DNA of 50,653 nt from Nitrospira sp. (GTDB lineage Bacteria; Nitrospirota; Nitrospiria; Nitrospirales; Nitrospiraceae): positions 1 through 50,653 of the forward strand of contig VOPT01000030.1 in assembly GCA_009594865.1 (NCBI GenBank), given 5' to 3'. Within the stretch, counting starts at the first letter, position 1. Each line of letters begins with the position of its first letter. The notes beneath the pieces were generated by a model. That model was not told where the DNA came from. It was given only the letters and a program-made list of their open reading frames with translations, and did no database searches. Positions 1-8,159 of this stretch are shown piece after piece. The position numbers were made by a program, and so were the translations under genes.

Positions 1-1496
1 GACAACGCTCGCGGTACCGGGAGCGCACGTAATCCCCGCAGCAACGCCTGAGCCGCCCCGGCCAGGATCACAATCGCGACCAGCAACCCGCTGATAAACA
101 GGCCACCGATGGCCAGCGATCCGGCCTGCCACATCGACAGGCCCGCCAGTCCGATCCCGATACCTGTCGCCGTGACGGCTCGAAGAGGGTCCGCCGTCAC
201 CATTTGCACCGCGCGTTTCGCACGAGAGGTCTCCCGCCCCACCGGCGGCGCAACGGCGCCTTCCACGTCACGCCGGAAGATGGCAGCCGGCTTAATGTCT
301 CGAATGGTCAGCAGCGGCCACAGGCTGAACAACAACGTCGTCAGAATGCCCAAGCCCAGGCCTTTCCCGATGGGAGCCACGGCTGCGAGGGAAAGCACCG
401 ATGTAAACTCGACTTGCTGAAGAACATCCGTCGCCAGCAACGTAGACACCGCCTGCGGAAGAACCGTTTGCAAGGCGACACCAATGCCGATCCCCACCGT
501 GCTGCCCAACAGGCCCAGAGCGACGGCCTGGCCCAGATAGGAGTAGATGATGGTGGCGGTATCGGCTCCGACGGTTTTCAAAATCGCAATGGAGGGAAGC
601 TTCTCTCGCACGAACGCGTGAATCGATAGCGCCACACCGATGCCTCCGACAAAAAGCGCCGTCAACCCGACAAGCCCCAAATACTGTGCGAGTTGATCGA
701 GAAACTGCTTGAGCTGAGGCTGGGCATCTCGGTAGGAAGACACGCGCGCGGATTCTGCCGCCAGGCGGCCTCGTAGCTCATGGATCAGCGGAGACAGGGC
801 CATTGATGCAGGAAGCCGGAACAAATGCCGTTCGCGCATTCGGCTCCCCGGCTTGATGAGATCGGCGGCTGCCAGCCCTCCTTGGGAAATCAGCACCCGA
901 GGGCCAAGGCTGAACATGTTCGCCATACGATCCGGCTCCGTATGAATCACGCCCGTGATCCGGAAGGAGGCCTGCCCGATCTTCATTGCATCTCCAACCG
1001 CCAAGCCCAGCCGGATCAGCAGGGCCTCCTGCACAACTGCCCCATGGCAGATGGTCCCGCACCGTTCACCGGCCGGATGAAGCAATTCGGTCAATGGCCG
1101 ATCCGGCTCAACCCGCACGACGCCATACAACGGATACCGCGGTTCAACAGCTTTCAACTCGACGAGCTGCGTGACGTCCGTCTCGCCCTGGGCTCGATCG
1201 ACCCGGGCCACCATCGCCACCAACTCGCTGACACGCGTGGCCACAATTCCACGGCCCGCGAGGTCCGTCAGCACGGCGGAGCTAGGACCGCCCAGAGGTC
1301 TGGACAGCCGGATTTCCAGATCGCCTCCTAGCAGGCCGCGCGCCTCTTTGAGCACCGCCCGTTCGACATTGGCTGAAAAAAGCGACACCCCAACGACCGC
1401 TCCGACGCCTAATGCGATACAGGCGAGAAAGTAGACAAAATGCCGCCAGGAAGACCGCAAATCCCGCCAGGCCAGAATGAGCCAGAAGGGTCTCAT
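1..1496 (-). CDS. FtsX-family ABC transporter permease, YbbP-like (partial, C-terminus outside the window)
   Basis: The minus strand is open from an ATG at 1496 to the left edge, so about 498 residues are seen and the C-terminus is missing. A membrane segment follows the N-terminus (around residues 17-38), then a large extracytoplasmic domain, then a block of membrane segments carrying the FtsX-type permease signature. This is the architecture of MacB/LolE/YbbP permeases. The start codon overlaps the stop of the upstream ATPase gene as ATGA, so the two are translationally coupled. Together with the divergent TesA-like gene this repeats the tesA-ybbA-ybbP order known from enterobacteria, which makes YbbP the best family guess. 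The substrate is unknown; lipoprotein or lipid extrusion is an inference from the family. Confidence 0.88.
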   Translation of the reverse strand, partial: MRPFWLILAWRDLRSSWRHFVYFLACIALGVGAVVGVSLFSANVERAVLKEARGLLGGDLEIRLSRPLGGPSSAVLTDLAGRGIVATRVSELVAMVARVDRAQGETDVTQLVELKAVEPRYPLYGVVRVEPDRPLTELLHPAGERCGTICHGAVVQEALLIRLGLAVGDAMKIGQASFRITGVIHTEPDRMANMFSLGPRVLISQGGLAAADLIKPGSRMRERHLFRLPASMALSPLIHELRGRLAAESARVSSYRDAQPQLKQFLDQLAQYLGLVGLTALFVGGIGVALSIHAFVREKLPSIAILKTVGADTATIIYSYLGQAVALGLLGSTVGIGIGVALQTVLPQAVSTLLATDVLQQVEFTSVLSLAAVAPIGKGLGLGILTTLLFSLWPLLTIRDIKPAAIFRRDVEGAVAPPVGRETSRAKRAVQMVTADPLRAVTATGIGIGLAGLSMWQAGSLAIGGLFISGLLVAIVILAGAAQALLRGLRALPVPRAL

Positions 1497-2200
1497 AGCC
1501 GGTCGTCGGACTCGTCGTAGGACAATGCGGTGAGGTGATCAGACCCGATCCGGCCGTCACGCAGAGTGATGACCCGCTCCATCGAAGCAGCCAGTTGTTG
1601 ATCGTGCGTGACCAGCACGAGCGTGGTGCCGGCATCCCGGTGTAAGGCCATAATGAGCTGGATCACATGCTGGCCCGTATGGGAATCCAAGTTTCCGGTC
1701 GGTTCGTCGGCCAACAGAATCGGCGGCCGGCAGGCAAAGGCACGTGCCACTGCAACTCGCTGCTGTTCACCGCCGGAAAGCTGAACGGGATAGTGCGAGA
1801 CGCGATGCCTTAATCCCACCGCCTCCAGCAATTCGATGGCGCGTTGGCGGGCATGGCGATCACCTGCGAGTTCCAACGGAATCGACACATTCTCCAGGGC
1901 GGTTAACGTCGGAATGAGGTGGAAGGACTGAAAGATATAGCCCACGTTGGCGAGGCGCAGGCGAGCCATCGTCTTTTCATTCAATTGGGTAATTTCCCGG
2001 CCATTGAGCCAGATGGTTCCGGATGTCGGCCGGTCGAGCCCGGCGATCAAGCCCAGGAGCGTGGACTTCCCGCTCCCGGACGGCCCGACAATCGCGACGG
2101 TTTGTTTTTCGGGAATGTCGAGGGTGATATCATCGAGAATGGTGACCGTTTCGCCTCCGGCCTCCAATCGCATGGTCACATGTTGAGTGGCAATCATCAT
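1493..2200 (-). CDS. ABC transporter ATP-binding protein, YbbA/LolD-like
   Basis: This is the ATPase partner of the permease that follows it. Visible motifs are Walker A (GPSGSGKST), the signature LSGGEQQR, Walker B ending ILLADEP followed by TGNLD, and a switch histidine in LVTHD. This spacing is typical of the MacB/LolD/YbbA subfamily (about 220-240 residues; here 235). Three in-frame ATGs exist at 2224, 2200 and 2197. The start at 2200 is preferred because a GGA lies about 8 nt before it; 2224 is possible. The gene is divergent from the TesA-like esterase, and the two probably share a bidirectional promoter region. Confidence 0.93.
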   Translation of the reverse strand: MMIATQHVTMRLEAGGETVTILDDITLDIPEKQTVAIVGPSGSGKSTLLGLIAGLDRPTSGTIWLNGREITQLNEKTMARLRLANVGYIFQSFHLIPTLTALENVSIPLELAGDRHARQRAIELLEAVGLRHRVSHYPVQLSGGEQQRVAVARAFACRPPILLADEPTGNLDSHTGQHVIQLIMALHRDAGTTLVLVTHDQQLAASMERVITLRDGRIGSDHLTALSYDESDDRL

Positions 2201-2241
2201 TCTGTTGATCCGCGGTCCTCGCATGCAGAAACAGTTTTCAT

Positions 2242-2249
2242 ATTATACT
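2242..2249. promoter_or_regulatory. overlapping divergent -10 boxes between ybbA-like and tesA-like genes
   Basis: On the plus strand TATACT (2244-2249) lies 6 nt before the ATG at 2256. On the minus strand a perfect TATAAT occupies 2247-2242, upstream of the ATPase gene. The two hexamers share four bases, so only one polymerase could occupy the site at a time. No good -35 was found for either direction. The promoter call is an inference from sequence. Confidence 0.45.
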
Positions 2250-2255
2250 GTACGA

Positions 2256-3056
2256 ATGACGCCCTGCTCTGACCTTTTCCACCTCATCCCACGCAGACTG
2301 ACAATCGGGCTCATGGCCCTGCTGATGAGTGGCCTCGTCGGCTGCGATCAAGCGCCTCCTGCGTCTAACTCTCCCTCCTCACCCGGCCCCGTGGGTCTTT
2401 CCCGACCTCAGCCGACGAATAACGACACGCTTGCAACGGACCAGCCGGCGACGGCTCCCGCATCTGATCCGCGACCAAGAATCGTGGCATTCGGTGATAG
2501 TTTGACTGCCGGCCTGGGAGTTTCCCCCGAACAAACGTACCCGGCGCAGCTGCAGAAACAGCTCGATACACTCGGCCTTCACTATCAGGTCCTCAACGCG
2601 GGGGTAAGCGGAGACACAACCGCAGGAGGGCTGCGGCGAGTCTCCTGGGTCCTCGCCGGAAAACCGTCCGTCGTGATTCTTGAATTAGGTGGGAATGACG
2701 GATTGCGCGGCCTGAGCCTGCCGGAAACTCGTTCGCACCTGGACGCGATTATCAAACGATTGAAAGAGGCCCAGGTGCAGGTGATTCTAGCGGGTATGAA
2801 GCTGCCACCGAACTACGGGGAAGAGTACACCAGCAAATTTGAAGCGATGTACCGAGACCTCGCGAAGGCCCATACACTGGCACTGATTCCATTTCTTCTG
2901 GAAGGAGTGGGCGGGGACCACAAGCTCAATCAGGCCGACGGCATTCATCCCACCGGGGAAGGCTATCGGATTGTGGTTCAGAACGTGCTGCAGACCCTGC
3001 TCCCGCTGCTCAAATCCGGCGAATCCCATTCACCGAACAGCAAAAAGAAGGCGTGA
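2256..3056 (+). CDS. tesA: TesA-like SGNH/GDSL esterase, lipoprotein
   Basis: This is an arylesterase / acyl-CoA thioesterase I-type SGNH hydrolase. All four SGNH blocks are visible: GDSLTAG with the catalytic Ser, the Gly of GVSGDT, the Asn of GGND, and DGIHP carrying the Asp and His. From the ATG at 2256 the protein has 266 residues and begins with a hydrophobic stretch ending in the lipobox LVGC, so it is probably a lipid-anchored periplasmic protein. A Pro/Ser/Thr-rich linker of about 45 residues then leads to the catalytic domain. E. coli TesA has a cleavable signal instead, so the lipid anchor is a difference. ATGs at 2187 and 2223 are in frame but lie upstream of the -10 box. The divergent YbbA/YbbP transporter supports the TesA assignment. 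Confidence 0.88.
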   Translation: MTPCSDLFHLIPRRLTIGLMALLMSGLVGCDQAPPASNSPSSPGPVGLSRPQPTNNDTLATDQPATAPASDPRPRIVAFGDSLTAGLGVSPEQTYPAQLQKQLDTLGLHYQVLNAGVSGDTTAGGLRRVSWVLAGKPSVVILELGGNDGLRGLSLPETRSHLDAIIKRLKEAQVQVILAGMKLPPNYGEEYTSKFEAMYRDLAKAHTLALIPFLLEGVGGDHKLNQADGIHPTGEGYRIVVQNVLQTLLPLLKSGESHSPNSKKKA

Positions 3057-3097
3057 AACATCCCCTCCGGCTTCCGCAACGGAGAAACATTTCACGC
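3051..3097. terminator. two-step inverted repeat between convergent genes
   Basis: An outer 8-bp perfect stem (GCGTGAAA at 3051-3058 with TTTCACGC at 3090-3097) encloses a 5-bp stem (CTCCG with CGGAG). It overlaps the stop of the esterase gene and ends about 20 nt before the stop of the convergent 58-aa gene. No long U-run follows on either side, so terminator function is an inference. Confidence 0.4.
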
Positions 3098-3118
3098 CAC
3101 TCGATCCGGAGGAGCTGC

Positions 3119-3295
3119 TTAGCTCTTCTTGAAAAAGGTGTCGTACACCCCGAATGCCAAGATGAGCGCAATCAAGGTGTAATAGAGGCCTGTAATTCCA
3201 CTGTAATCCGGCGGCCCCTCACTGACGTTGGCAAACGCATTGGTCGCCTGAAGCGCCCCGATTCCACCCAAGACTCCTGCTATCAGCTTGTTCAT
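3119..3295 (-). CDS. 58-aa small membrane protein
   Basis: This short reading frame encodes 58 residues starting MNKLIAG and ending DTFFKKS. It has a hydrophobic, Ala/Gly-rich N-terminus that could be a signal or membrane segment, a short polar stretch with SEGPPDYSG, and a second hydrophobic helix (about residues 38-52) ending in lysines. A strong ribosome-binding site (AGGGGGAG) sits 3-4 nt before the ATG, which is the main reason to accept it. The gene stands alone, convergent with the esterase. I do not recognise a family. A role as a small subunit of a membrane complex is possible but unsupported. Confidence 0.7.
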   Translation of the reverse strand: MNKLIAGVLGGIGALQATNAFANVSEGPPDYSGITGLYYTLIALILAFGVYDTFFKKS

Positions 3296-3436
3296 GATCT
3301 CCCCCTTGTAGTCAAGGAATGCCCAAAGAGGCCCGCATTGTACTGAAGGGACTAGGGACGACGCAAGGGGGGAGAGGAAAGAAGGATCTGAATCGGATTG
3401 GAAGGGACGGGGACGGGTTAACGTCGGGAGTGCCCG

Positions 3437-4378
3437 CTATACCTTCCCCAGGGCTTTCAACATCGTCGCCACATCTCGACAAGTATCGGAGAGGCCTTCC
3501 AAACGTCGGCCTTTTTCCGTCAAGAGACCGGCGATCGTCCGCACTTCACTCTCGAACTGTTCGACGTGTCGTGACAACTCCGTGGACTTGGATAGAGAGG
3601 CCTTGTGCTGGTCCACCTCCCGTTGGAGATCCCGGCAAATCACCTGCAAGGATTTGGCTTCCTTTGCGGAGGCTTCCAGATCCTGAGTCAGGCGGGCGAC
3701 GACCGCCTCACGATTGCGAATATCCGTATCGAGTTCAATTTGCGCGACTTCGCTTTCCCGCCTTCGTTCATCCAATTGCTGGATGATCCGAGTCCACGTC
3801 GAGACCAGACCCGGTTCAATATCAGGCTGGGCAGGAACCGGCTGACCGGATTGAATGGCCTGCACCACGCGTTGCATCCAATCGCTGAACTGATTCAACT
3901 CACTGAGTTTTACATCCCCGGAGGGGGCAGATTTCGCCGTGCTTCTTTCGGCTTCGAGACGAGGAACGGTAGGTCGCGCCGCTCTGGGCACCACGCGAGC
4001 CTTCGACCAGCGTTGGTATTCGAGCAGCGCAGCAACGCCGTGCCGGCAGATCGGTTGCTCATGGAGAGTACAGGAGCACTTGGCCTCCAGGTGGCCGTTA
4101 TGGAGACGAATGGTCTGCTCGTACAGCCCGGAATTGCCCATCACAGAGGAGGTGAACTCGGTGTCCGATGCATCGGTCAGCTGCACCCGGCGTTCGGTCT
4201 GGTATTGCTTTCCGATTTGAAACGCATTGGGCTCCACGATGGAGCTGATCATGTCCGCCTCGAGTAAACTCAGACGATCCGCCGAACAGGCAATTTTCCC
4301 CCGCATCGTGCCACCTGTGGAATGGTTGGTTCCCGTGAGTCGCCCTTGCAACTTGTCGAATGATCGCCGCAGTGTCAT
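3437..4378 (-). CDS. SWIM zinc-finger protein with C-terminal coiled coil
   Basis: The 313-residue protein carries a SWIM zinc finger of the form CxC-x7-CxH, with ligands at about residues 101, 103, 111 and 113 (CSC then CRH). SWIM domains bind DNA or proteins and usually sit in SNF2 helicases or recombination regulators, none of which is nearby. A Pro/Arg-rich linker follows. From about residue 200 to the end the sequence is rich in Glu, Gln, Lys and Leu and predicts a long coiled coil. The ATG at 4378 is chosen over 4405 because AGGGGGAAG lies 6 nt upstream of it. The gene is flanked by unrelated genes and its cellular role is unknown. Confidence 0.75.
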   Translation of the reverse strand: MTLRRSFDKLQGRLTGTNHSTGGTMRGKIACSADRLSLLEADMISSIVEPNAFQIGKQYQTERRVQLTDASDTEFTSSVMGNSGLYEQTIRLHNGHLEAKCSCTLHEQPICRHGVAALLEYQRWSKARVVPRAARPTVPRLEAERSTAKSAPSGDVKLSELNQFSDWMQRVVQAIQSGQPVPAQPDIEPGLVSTWTRIIQQLDERRRESEVAQIELDTDIRNREAVVARLTQDLEASAKEAKSLQVICRDLQREVDQHKASLSKSTELSRHVEQFESEVRTIAGLLTEKGRRLEGLSDTCRDVATMLKALGKV

Positions 4379-4463
4379 GGAATGCTTCCCCCTGAGGCCC
4401 ATCACCCAGGCATAGAACCCGAATGTGCGGCAGGTCGCCCTATCCGACTAGTTCGGTGACAGG

Positions 4464-4479
4464 GACCCCTGCAGGGGTC
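4464..4479. repeat. 16-bp perfect palindrome
   Basis: GACCCCTGCAGGGGTC is its own reverse complement and lies in the 144-bp gap between the SWIM gene and the ChaN-like gene. It could be a protein-binding operator or a compact hairpin ending transcription of the ChaN-like gene. No U-run follows. Confidence 0.5.
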
Positions 4480-4522
4480 GACATCATTCGGCAAGGCCGC
4501 GAGGGCTCGACCACCCGATATC

Positions 4523-5539
4523 TTATCGGCACCGGCGAGGAGCCCCTTGAGACCCAGGCGGGGTCAACCACACAAAATCTGCAATGCCTTCCTGCATGGA
4601 TTGATAGAGTTCTGCAGCGCGTTCCTGCTCAAACGTGGCCATATAGATGGTCACCTGCTCGAGTCCGTTCTCAACCCGCCGGGCGACGCGATTCGGCACC
4701 GGCAACCGGTACTGGACGTGTCCGCCGCCGGTATAACTCACCACCGGCCCCTGGACCGGGTCACCCGCAGCGCGAACACGATGCACTGCCGCTGTAACGG
4801 TCTTCGCCATGCCCTCGTCCCTCACCATCGAGGCGTCATACATGGTCTGATAGTCTTCCGGCGCCCCGCCTCCATGGCAGGCCTGAAGTTGAGACAGAAT
4901 ACGGGAGCGATAGTCCGGGGCATCGATAATCGCCTCCTGCTCCATCCCCCATTGACGCCATTCTGGCTGCTCCTTGGCTTGAGCCAATCCCAGCTTGACG
5001 ACCTGACGAATGAGCGTTTTCGGGGGATTCATGGCCAGTACCGGGAGCCGCTGATCCTTGGCAAACTGGACCAACGGTTCGTAATCCTCGAATGCGCCGC
5101 CCCAGTTTTGCTTCCATCCCACACGCTCGAGAAATTCCAGGCGGGCAGGCTCCTTCGACAGGAGATAGTCATCGAGCGCCGGCTGGCCCTCCCAGCCGAA
5201 CATCTCCATCGCGAGCACAGGCCTACGCCCACGATCAACCAGAGACCGTAGCACCATCAGCGCGGCCTCGATGTGGGACCGATTATGATGTTCTTCTCCC
5301 AGATAAATGACGTCATATCCGGCCAATCCCTCCAACCATTCAGGCGTTGGTACGAGGCGGCCGGTCTTGGCGCCCACTACCTGACCGACAGACCATTCGT
5401 TCCAGACTTGTGGAGATACCTGGGGCACAGGCGCGTTTGTCTGACACGCTTCCAGGGCAGCCACCAGCCCAAAGACGGCAATCACGCATCGGAGGCTCTG
5501 CCATAATTTCTGATGTCCATGTGGTAATGGAGTATGCAT
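4523..5539 (-). CDS. ChaN-family (heme-binding uptake, Tiki-like) lipoprotein
   Basis: The 338-residue product begins with a basic N-region, a hydrophobic core and a probable lipobox ending in EAC at about residue 32, so it is expected to be lipid-anchored. The mature part contains YLGEEHHN and a following His, then FGWEGQPALDDYL. These match the ChaN / DUF399 family, whose members bind heme or iron and share a fold with EreA/Tiki hydrolases. A second motif, GGGHVQYRLPVPNRV, supplies the C-terminal conserved His. ChaN is linked to iron uptake in Campylobacter and Vibrio, but no transporter is adjacent here. No clear ribosome-binding site precedes the start. Confidence 0.8.
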   Translation of the reverse strand: MHTPLPHGHQKLWQSLRCVIAVFGLVAALEACQTNAPVPQVSPQVWNEWSVGQVVGAKTGRLVPTPEWLEGLAGYDVIYLGEEHHNRSHIEAALMVLRSLVDRGRRPVLAMEMFGWEGQPALDDYLLSKEPARLEFLERVGWKQNWGGAFEDYEPLVQFAKDQRLPVLAMNPPKTLIRQVVKLGLAQAKEQPEWRQWGMEQEAIIDAPDYRSRILSQLQACHGGGAPEDYQTMYDASMVRDEGMAKTVTAAVHRVRAAGDPVQGPVVSYTGGGHVQYRLPVPNRVARRVENGLEQVTIYMATFEQERAAELYQSMQEGIADFVWLTPPGSQGAPRRCR

Positions 5540-5676
5540 ATGGTCTACCTAACATACGCCTCATGCAGCCGCAAGACGAGGCGCTTGACTCCCTTGCAAC
5601 CCGCCCGATACTCTGCGCGACGCAACCGAAGAGTCGATGGACCACAACCCGCACGCCAACCGTTAACTCCTGACCG

Positions 5677-7002
5677 ATGCCTGTTGATTCCGACAGCCTG
5701 ACCGCATTCCGAAGACAGGTCACGTCCGCCAGGTCGCTCGATGCACCGTTATGGGAGGCCTCGCGTCACCTTGTCGATCCCACGGACTGGCCCGCAACCA
5801 GAAATAGCCTCGTCGAGGCAATCCTGGCCTCTTCCATCCCGGACGGACTCAAGCAGGATCTCCGATCAGCCTTGCCCGTCGTGCTCCCCACCGCCGATCA
5901 CACCGCCGCCGGACTCCTCAAGCAGCTGACCGGCCTTCCCCTCACCAAAGCCCTGCGTGCCCTGTGCGTGTTCTTTAAGGTGGGAAGACCCGCAACGGCC
6001 AAGTGGCCGCTGCCGACCGTCACACCGGACACCATCGACCGGTTCATTCAGACGCATCACAATCCCTTTGATGTGTTAGTGGAACAGGTCCCCGCCTCGG
6101 TCTTGGATCTGGGGGCAGGGGATCTCTCATTTGCTGAAGAACTGGCCACCCTCTATGAACCGGCGTTGATCGCGCAACACAGGCCGCTCGTACTCCACTG
6201 CCTCGACCGGCTCGATCCTTCGTCCCAACTCGGGGGGCCATTACATGCGCCGCCGCTTCGATTAAATCGCCTGCGCAGCAAGCCAGGTCTGGAGTTCCGG
6301 TTCTATGGCGATCAGGACATGTTTGCGCTCGACGCCTTGGAACGAGACCAGCGGCTGGCCGCCCGATATCTCCTCGTCACCTGTTGGGCCCCGGCGACGC
6401 CGACCTTTGCCTATGAACCAACTCGCCTATCCGCCCGCTGCCTCGCCGAAGAGCTCCGGCGCACCAAGGGAGATTCCCGCCAGATTCGACATGGCAAAGA
6501 AGCAGCTCTCGAGGTGAACCATGCCGGACGAAGCCTGCTGTTTCCACCATGGAAGTTCGATATTCGCGGGCCGCTCGCCCTGCTGGAATTGATGGCCAGG
6601 CGTGGAGCCCTCTGTGTGTTGGGGGCGGTGGACTCGCAGGTCTGTTGGGAAATTCTCTCGCAGCTGATCGATGACTCGCGCGTCAGGCCCACCGATGTCG
6701 TGTTGTCGGCACAAACGCTGCCTGAGATCTTCGGGGAAACCTATCGCCAACTCTCAGCGCTGCCGGTCGGTGGCTCCTGCCTGCTGTCAGACCTGACGCC
6801 GCTGCGGAAGAGTTTTCCGTCGGTTCTACACACCGCTTCCGGTCAGCCTGCCCCCTATCGATTCCGACAGGTCAAAATTCAGCGCGGTGCGTTATTCGAA
6901 GGCCTCCCTGCCAGTAGCACGGCCAGACGGTTCCAAGGCATGTCAGAGGAAACTCCCCCCTGGTTGCTCACGCTCGTACCCGAACCTATCTCAATTTCGT
7001 AA
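5677..7002 (+). CDS. conserved hypothetical protein with methyltransferase-like motif I
   Basis: This 441-residue soluble protein is not recognised as a named family. Around residues 146-160 it has SVLDLGAGDLSFAEEL, which looks like motif I of class I SAM-dependent methyltransferases, followed by an acidic position in HCLDRLD that could be motif II. The N-terminal 110 residues are helical and have no familiar motif. The C-terminal third resembles no domain I know. No signal peptide is seen. The gene is divergent from the ChaN-like gene and lacks an obvious ribosome-binding site. A SAM-binding role is an inference from one motif. Confidence 0.6.
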   Translation: MPVDSDSLTAFRRQVTSARSLDAPLWEASRHLVDPTDWPATRNSLVEAILASSIPDGLKQDLRSALPVVLPTADHTAAGLLKQLTGLPLTKALRALCVFFKVGRPATAKWPLPTVTPDTIDRFIQTHHNPFDVLVEQVPASVLDLGAGDLSFAEELATLYEPALIAQHRPLVLHCLDRLDPSSQLGGPLHAPPLRLNRLRSKPGLEFRFYGDQDMFALDALERDQRLAARYLLVTCWAPATPTFAYEPTRLSARCLAEELRRTKGDSRQIRHGKEAALEVNHAGRSLLFPPWKFDIRGPLALLELMARRGALCVLGAVDSQVCWEILSQLIDDSRVRPTDVVLSAQTLPEIFGETYRQLSALPVGGSCLLSDLTPLRKSFPSVLHTASGQPAPYRFRQVKIQRGALFEGLPASSTARRFQGMSEETPPWLLTLVPEPISIS

Positions 7003-7077
7003 CGACTCGCCCCGGGGCCTGCTCCGGCACCTCACAAATCGATCGCCCACGCCACCCCACACGAAAGGCCGTATAAA

Positions 7078-7106
7078 TTGACGGTCTCCAGACCCTTTGT
7101 TAGACT
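7078..7106 (+). promoter_or_regulatory. sigma70-like promoter for the moxR operon
   Basis: TTGACG (7078-7083) and TAGACT (7101-7106) are separated by 17 bp. The predicted transcript starts about 45 nt before the GTG start of moxR. Confidence 0.6.
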
Positions 7107-7158
7107 TCGAACATACACACCATAGACCGAACATCATCCTCGCCGCTAATACCAAATC

Positions 7159-8100
7159 GTGAATTCTTCTCAATCTATCAATCTTTTACAGGACAATATC
7201 GCGCAAGTGATCAAGGGCAAGTCGCGGGTCATTGAACTCGCGGTCGTCTGCCTATTGGCCCGCGGACATCTCCTCATCGAAGATGTGCCTGGGGTGGGGA
7301 AGACCACCTTGGCGCACAGCTTGGCTCGCTCCCTGGACTGCTCCTTCAAGCGCATCCAGTTCACGAGTGACCTGCTGCCCTCCGACATCGTCGGAATATC
7401 GGTGTTCAATCGCCAGAAGCAGGCCTTTGAGTTCATGCCGGGACCACTCTTTGCCCACATCGTCCTGGCCGATGAGATCAACCGCACCACGCCGAAAACA
7501 CAAAGCAGTTTGCTGGAAGCGATGAGCGAAGCGCAGATTTCTGTCGACAATCAGACCTATCCGCTACACCAGCCGTTCATGGTCATTGCCACGCAAAATC
7601 CGGCGGAATATCACGGCACCTTCCCCCTTCCGGAGTCACAACTGGATCGATTCCTGATGCGACTTCGCATCGGCTATCCCACGCCGGACGAGGAACGAAA
7701 GGTACTGGAGCGGCCACAGTCGCTGCATCCGGCCAACGACCTGCAGCCTGTCCTCACCGCACAACACATCCTGGATCTCCAAGCCCAAGTCGAGAAAGTC
7801 CGGATAGAGGACAGTCTGATGGATTACCTGCTCGCCATCGTGCAGGTCACCAGGCAATCAGACATGCTGTCCCTCGGGGTCAGCACGCGAGGCGCGCTCG
7901 CCCTGACCAAGGCGGCGAAATCGCTCGCCCTGGTGCGGGACCGGACGTATTGCCTACCGGAGGACATCAAGGAACTCGCGCCAGCCGTCCTCTCGCATCG
8001 GGTGATGCTAAACCGTGCGCAAGGCGCTCGAGGAAGAAGCGTCGAGCAGGCCGAGGGTGTCATTCACGACCTGCTCGAGAGCGTCCCGGTTCCTGTGTGA
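7159..8100 (+). CDS. MoxR-family AAA+ ATPase
   Basis: This 313-residue AAA+ protein has Walker A at residues 45-50 (GVGKTT), Walker B VLADEINR with D105-E106, and sensor 1 in ATQNP. The order and length are typical of MoxR ATPases, which act as chaperones that activate partner proteins, often ones with vWA or DUF58 domains. The start is GTG. The gene is followed by a DUF58 gene and a TgpA-like transglutaminase gene, the classic moxR-DUF58-tgpA arrangement. The three are probably one operon acting on a membrane-associated process. Confidence 0.95.
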   Translation: MNSSQSINLLQDNIAQVIKGKSRVIELAVVCLLARGHLLIEDVPGVGKTTLAHSLARSLDCSFKRIQFTSDLLPSDIVGISVFNRQKQAFEFMPGPLFAHIVLADEINRTTPKTQSSLLEAMSEAQISVDNQTYPLHQPFMVIATQNPAEYHGTFPLPESQLDRFLMRLRIGYPTPDEERKVLERPQSLHPANDLQPVLTAQHILDLQAQVEKVRIEDSLMDYLLAIVQVTRQSDMLSLGVSTRGALALTKAAKSLALVRDRTYCLPEDIKELAPAVLSHRVMLNRAQGARGRSVEQAEGVIHDLLESVPVPV

Positions 8101-8159
8101 CCCGGCCACCACGCTGGGACCGGGGCCCGACGAACCACGGCCTGGACATACCCCCCACG

